Assembly: GCA_015179025.1 (NCBI GenBank)
Contig: WHUX01000040.1
Coordinates: 124,001-188,000, forward strand
Direction of reading: 5' to 3'
From: Terfezia claveryi
Lineage: Eukaryota > Ascomycota > Pezizomycetes > Pezizales > Pezizaceae
DNA: 64,000 nt
Each line of letters opens with the position of its first letter. The first letter of the stretch is position 1. The notes under the pieces were generated by a model that was not told the DNA's origin, searched no databases, and saw only the letters and a list, made by a program, of their open reading frames with translations. This document shows positions 62,447 through 64,000 of this stretch, in pieces. A program made the translations under genes and the position numbers.

Positions 62447-64000
62447 GGCTCGAAAATTGTCCAGTGGGGTGAATGCCCTAGGCTGCGGTTCGCAAAAAAG
62501 TTCTTGATTCTTAGATGCGTCAACTAAGAAAGCTGTGACAGTTGGGCACTGGAGTCAAATCTGGGAACACCAACTGACACCTGCGCGCAACAGGAGACAA
62601 TTTTTGTTTCTTTTCTCTGCAGGAAATGGCGCGCAAATATTGAATCAGCTGTGTTCCTTCTCTTTTAAATCCATGTGTCTTCCCTAAACCAGCGGCTATT
62701 GTGTTTCCTGTTTTTGACCGAAACCGAAACACCTCAATCCGGCCGACCGGCCGTTGGGATGCCCTCAAAGACTCTTGAAACGCCTGATACTATCCTATCG
62801 CCTTTCTATTGAGATTTGGTACTTTTGAATTCGTAGTTAGTCTTAGTTTATTACTGAAGCCGCGGTGAATATTGTGTGGGTGAGTGTGTGTTGTTTGAAG
62901 TGGTGGTGGGCTGGGTTCAGGCACGGCTTCTAGAATCCTTCGTTTAGATAGTGGAATTGTGCTCTGTACGAATCACAGCTGAGAACGCAGGCGGTACAGT
63001 CGAAGTTGAGTCTGCTGATCGGAGAGTGTTCCTTTGTTCTGGCAAATGTGCTATAGTTTTGAGCTGTGCCCTCCAAGGCTTTTCCACCTCCACAATACCG
63101 TGGATCTCCCGTAGCTATAGGCCTCCCGTGCAACTGGCTCGAAAATTACCATGCAACCCGCCAGAAGCCAATCGAATGCGATCCAAGGTTATGTGGCGAG
63201 CAAGTCGGGAGGGCACGGAGTAATGAAAGTATACGCAGGTGTGTCGGCCGTCTCTTTAGAGCTAAATACTCCAAAAGCCTATCCGTTATCCGTCTGAACT
63301 TCACAGAGCACAGCGACACATAGAGCTCACCGGGCTCGACTGAGTGGCGTAGAAGTAGGAGGCAAGTATGTTCAGAGCAGACGGTTCGGGGGTGGAAGCC
63401 CTCGGTTGAAGTACTCGTTGATGGTGGTTGTATATACATGCTACTTAGGCACTAGGGGTTGCGATTGTGTTACTCAAGCTACATAAATTTACATATGCAT
63501 TGCTGCTTTTCGCTCATCTGCCAGCCCCTCATGATCAGACGCAAACTTTGGGGTGGCTTACGCACTCTACATCCCATACTTCGTACAGCTTCAACACGAC
63601 AGCCTCAATCAAATATCTACATTGGGTACATTATTATCTAACTACATCCCTGACTTCTATGTAAGCTCCCAAAACCCCAATGGTCATTGGAACGTAATGA
63701 ATATCTCTCACTATGCCATCAGGGTATTCTAGGCAGATGCAATCTGAACTTGGACTCGGAATTGATAGCAACTCTGAAACTCTGGCTGGCAACTTCCCTT
63801 GAGCATCTCCTCAACATCAGCATCTCCACTAGGCAGTTCTTGAGAAATCTCATACCCTTCGCCATGGCCCCTGCACCGAGTCCGTCCGCACCCTGCACTC
63901 TCTTGTGATATGCATCGCCGCCGTACACCCACATGCACATCATTCAAATGCATTTCGAAACGTGTGCATGAAAGTGAAGTTCATCCGTGTCATTCTTTTA
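62447..64000. other. spacer, BUD2 upstream region
   Basis: Short frames on both strands (62951-63223, 63687-63908) without domains. No gene is supported to the window edge. Confidence 0.5.

Overview
The window looks like nuclear DNA of a filamentous ascomycete (Pezizomycotina). Genes are split by short GT..AG introns, mostly 46-138 bases with visible branch-point-like sequences. The recognisable proteins are typical fungal ones: an endopolyphosphatase, a battenin, a Cu-only extracellular SOD, an EMP24-type p24 protein, ARF1, a BUD2-type RasGAP, a DUF3405 protein and a fungal luciferase-like domain protein. Long gene-poor, repeat-bearing spacers suggest a TE-rich genome of the kind found in Pezizales. 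I cannot fix the species.

Layout. 1-945 (-): edge fragment of an unrecognised Ser/Pro/Gln-rich protein. 946-8334: TE graveyard holding an 862-bp inverted-repeat element, a 40-bp direct repeat and several copies of a dispersed 10-mer. 8335-10939 (+): endopolyphosphatase PPN1. 11957-12119: a small TA-flanked MITE. 12867-13522 (+): small hypothetical protein. 14945-15834 (-) and 16152-17641 (+): divergent pair, a Ras/Rho-like GTPase and BTN1/CLN3, both interrupted by single-base frameshifts in C-rich tracts. 18730-22769 (-): large protein with one C2H2 finger and five zinc knuckles. 26999-27738 (+): secreted Cu-only SOD. 31371-32889 (-): ethanolamine/choline kinase. 33820-34368 (-): doubtful membrane ORF. 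35128-35870 (+) and 36482-37367 (-): convergent EMP24 and ARF1, both early secretory pathway genes. 38905-41117 (+): CorA-like transporter. 43010-44290 (-): exon-like pieces of an unidentified membrane protein. 45231-47630 (+): DUF3405 protein. 49553-51048 (-): UBE2S-like E2 with a long tail. 51670-52542 (-): luciferase-like domain protein. 58257-62446 (-): BUD2-type RasGAP.

There is no gene cluster with one shared pathway. The genes are mostly housekeeping: vesicle traffic (ARF1, EMP24), small-GTPase signalling (BUD2, Rho-like), phosphate and lipid metabolism (PPN1, ethanolamine kinase) and vacuole function (BTN1, PPN1). The most unusual signals are the 10-mer AACCAGACTA, exact at 13 intergenic places and sometimes in inverted pairs like element ends; the multi-zinc-finger protein; the E2 whose first coding exon may be just the ATG; and the clustered one-base deletions in the BTN1/GTPase pair. 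I saw no convincing tRNA, rRNA or CRISPR array. Splice sites were chosen by eye from reading-frame continuity and family similarity, with no transcript evidence.
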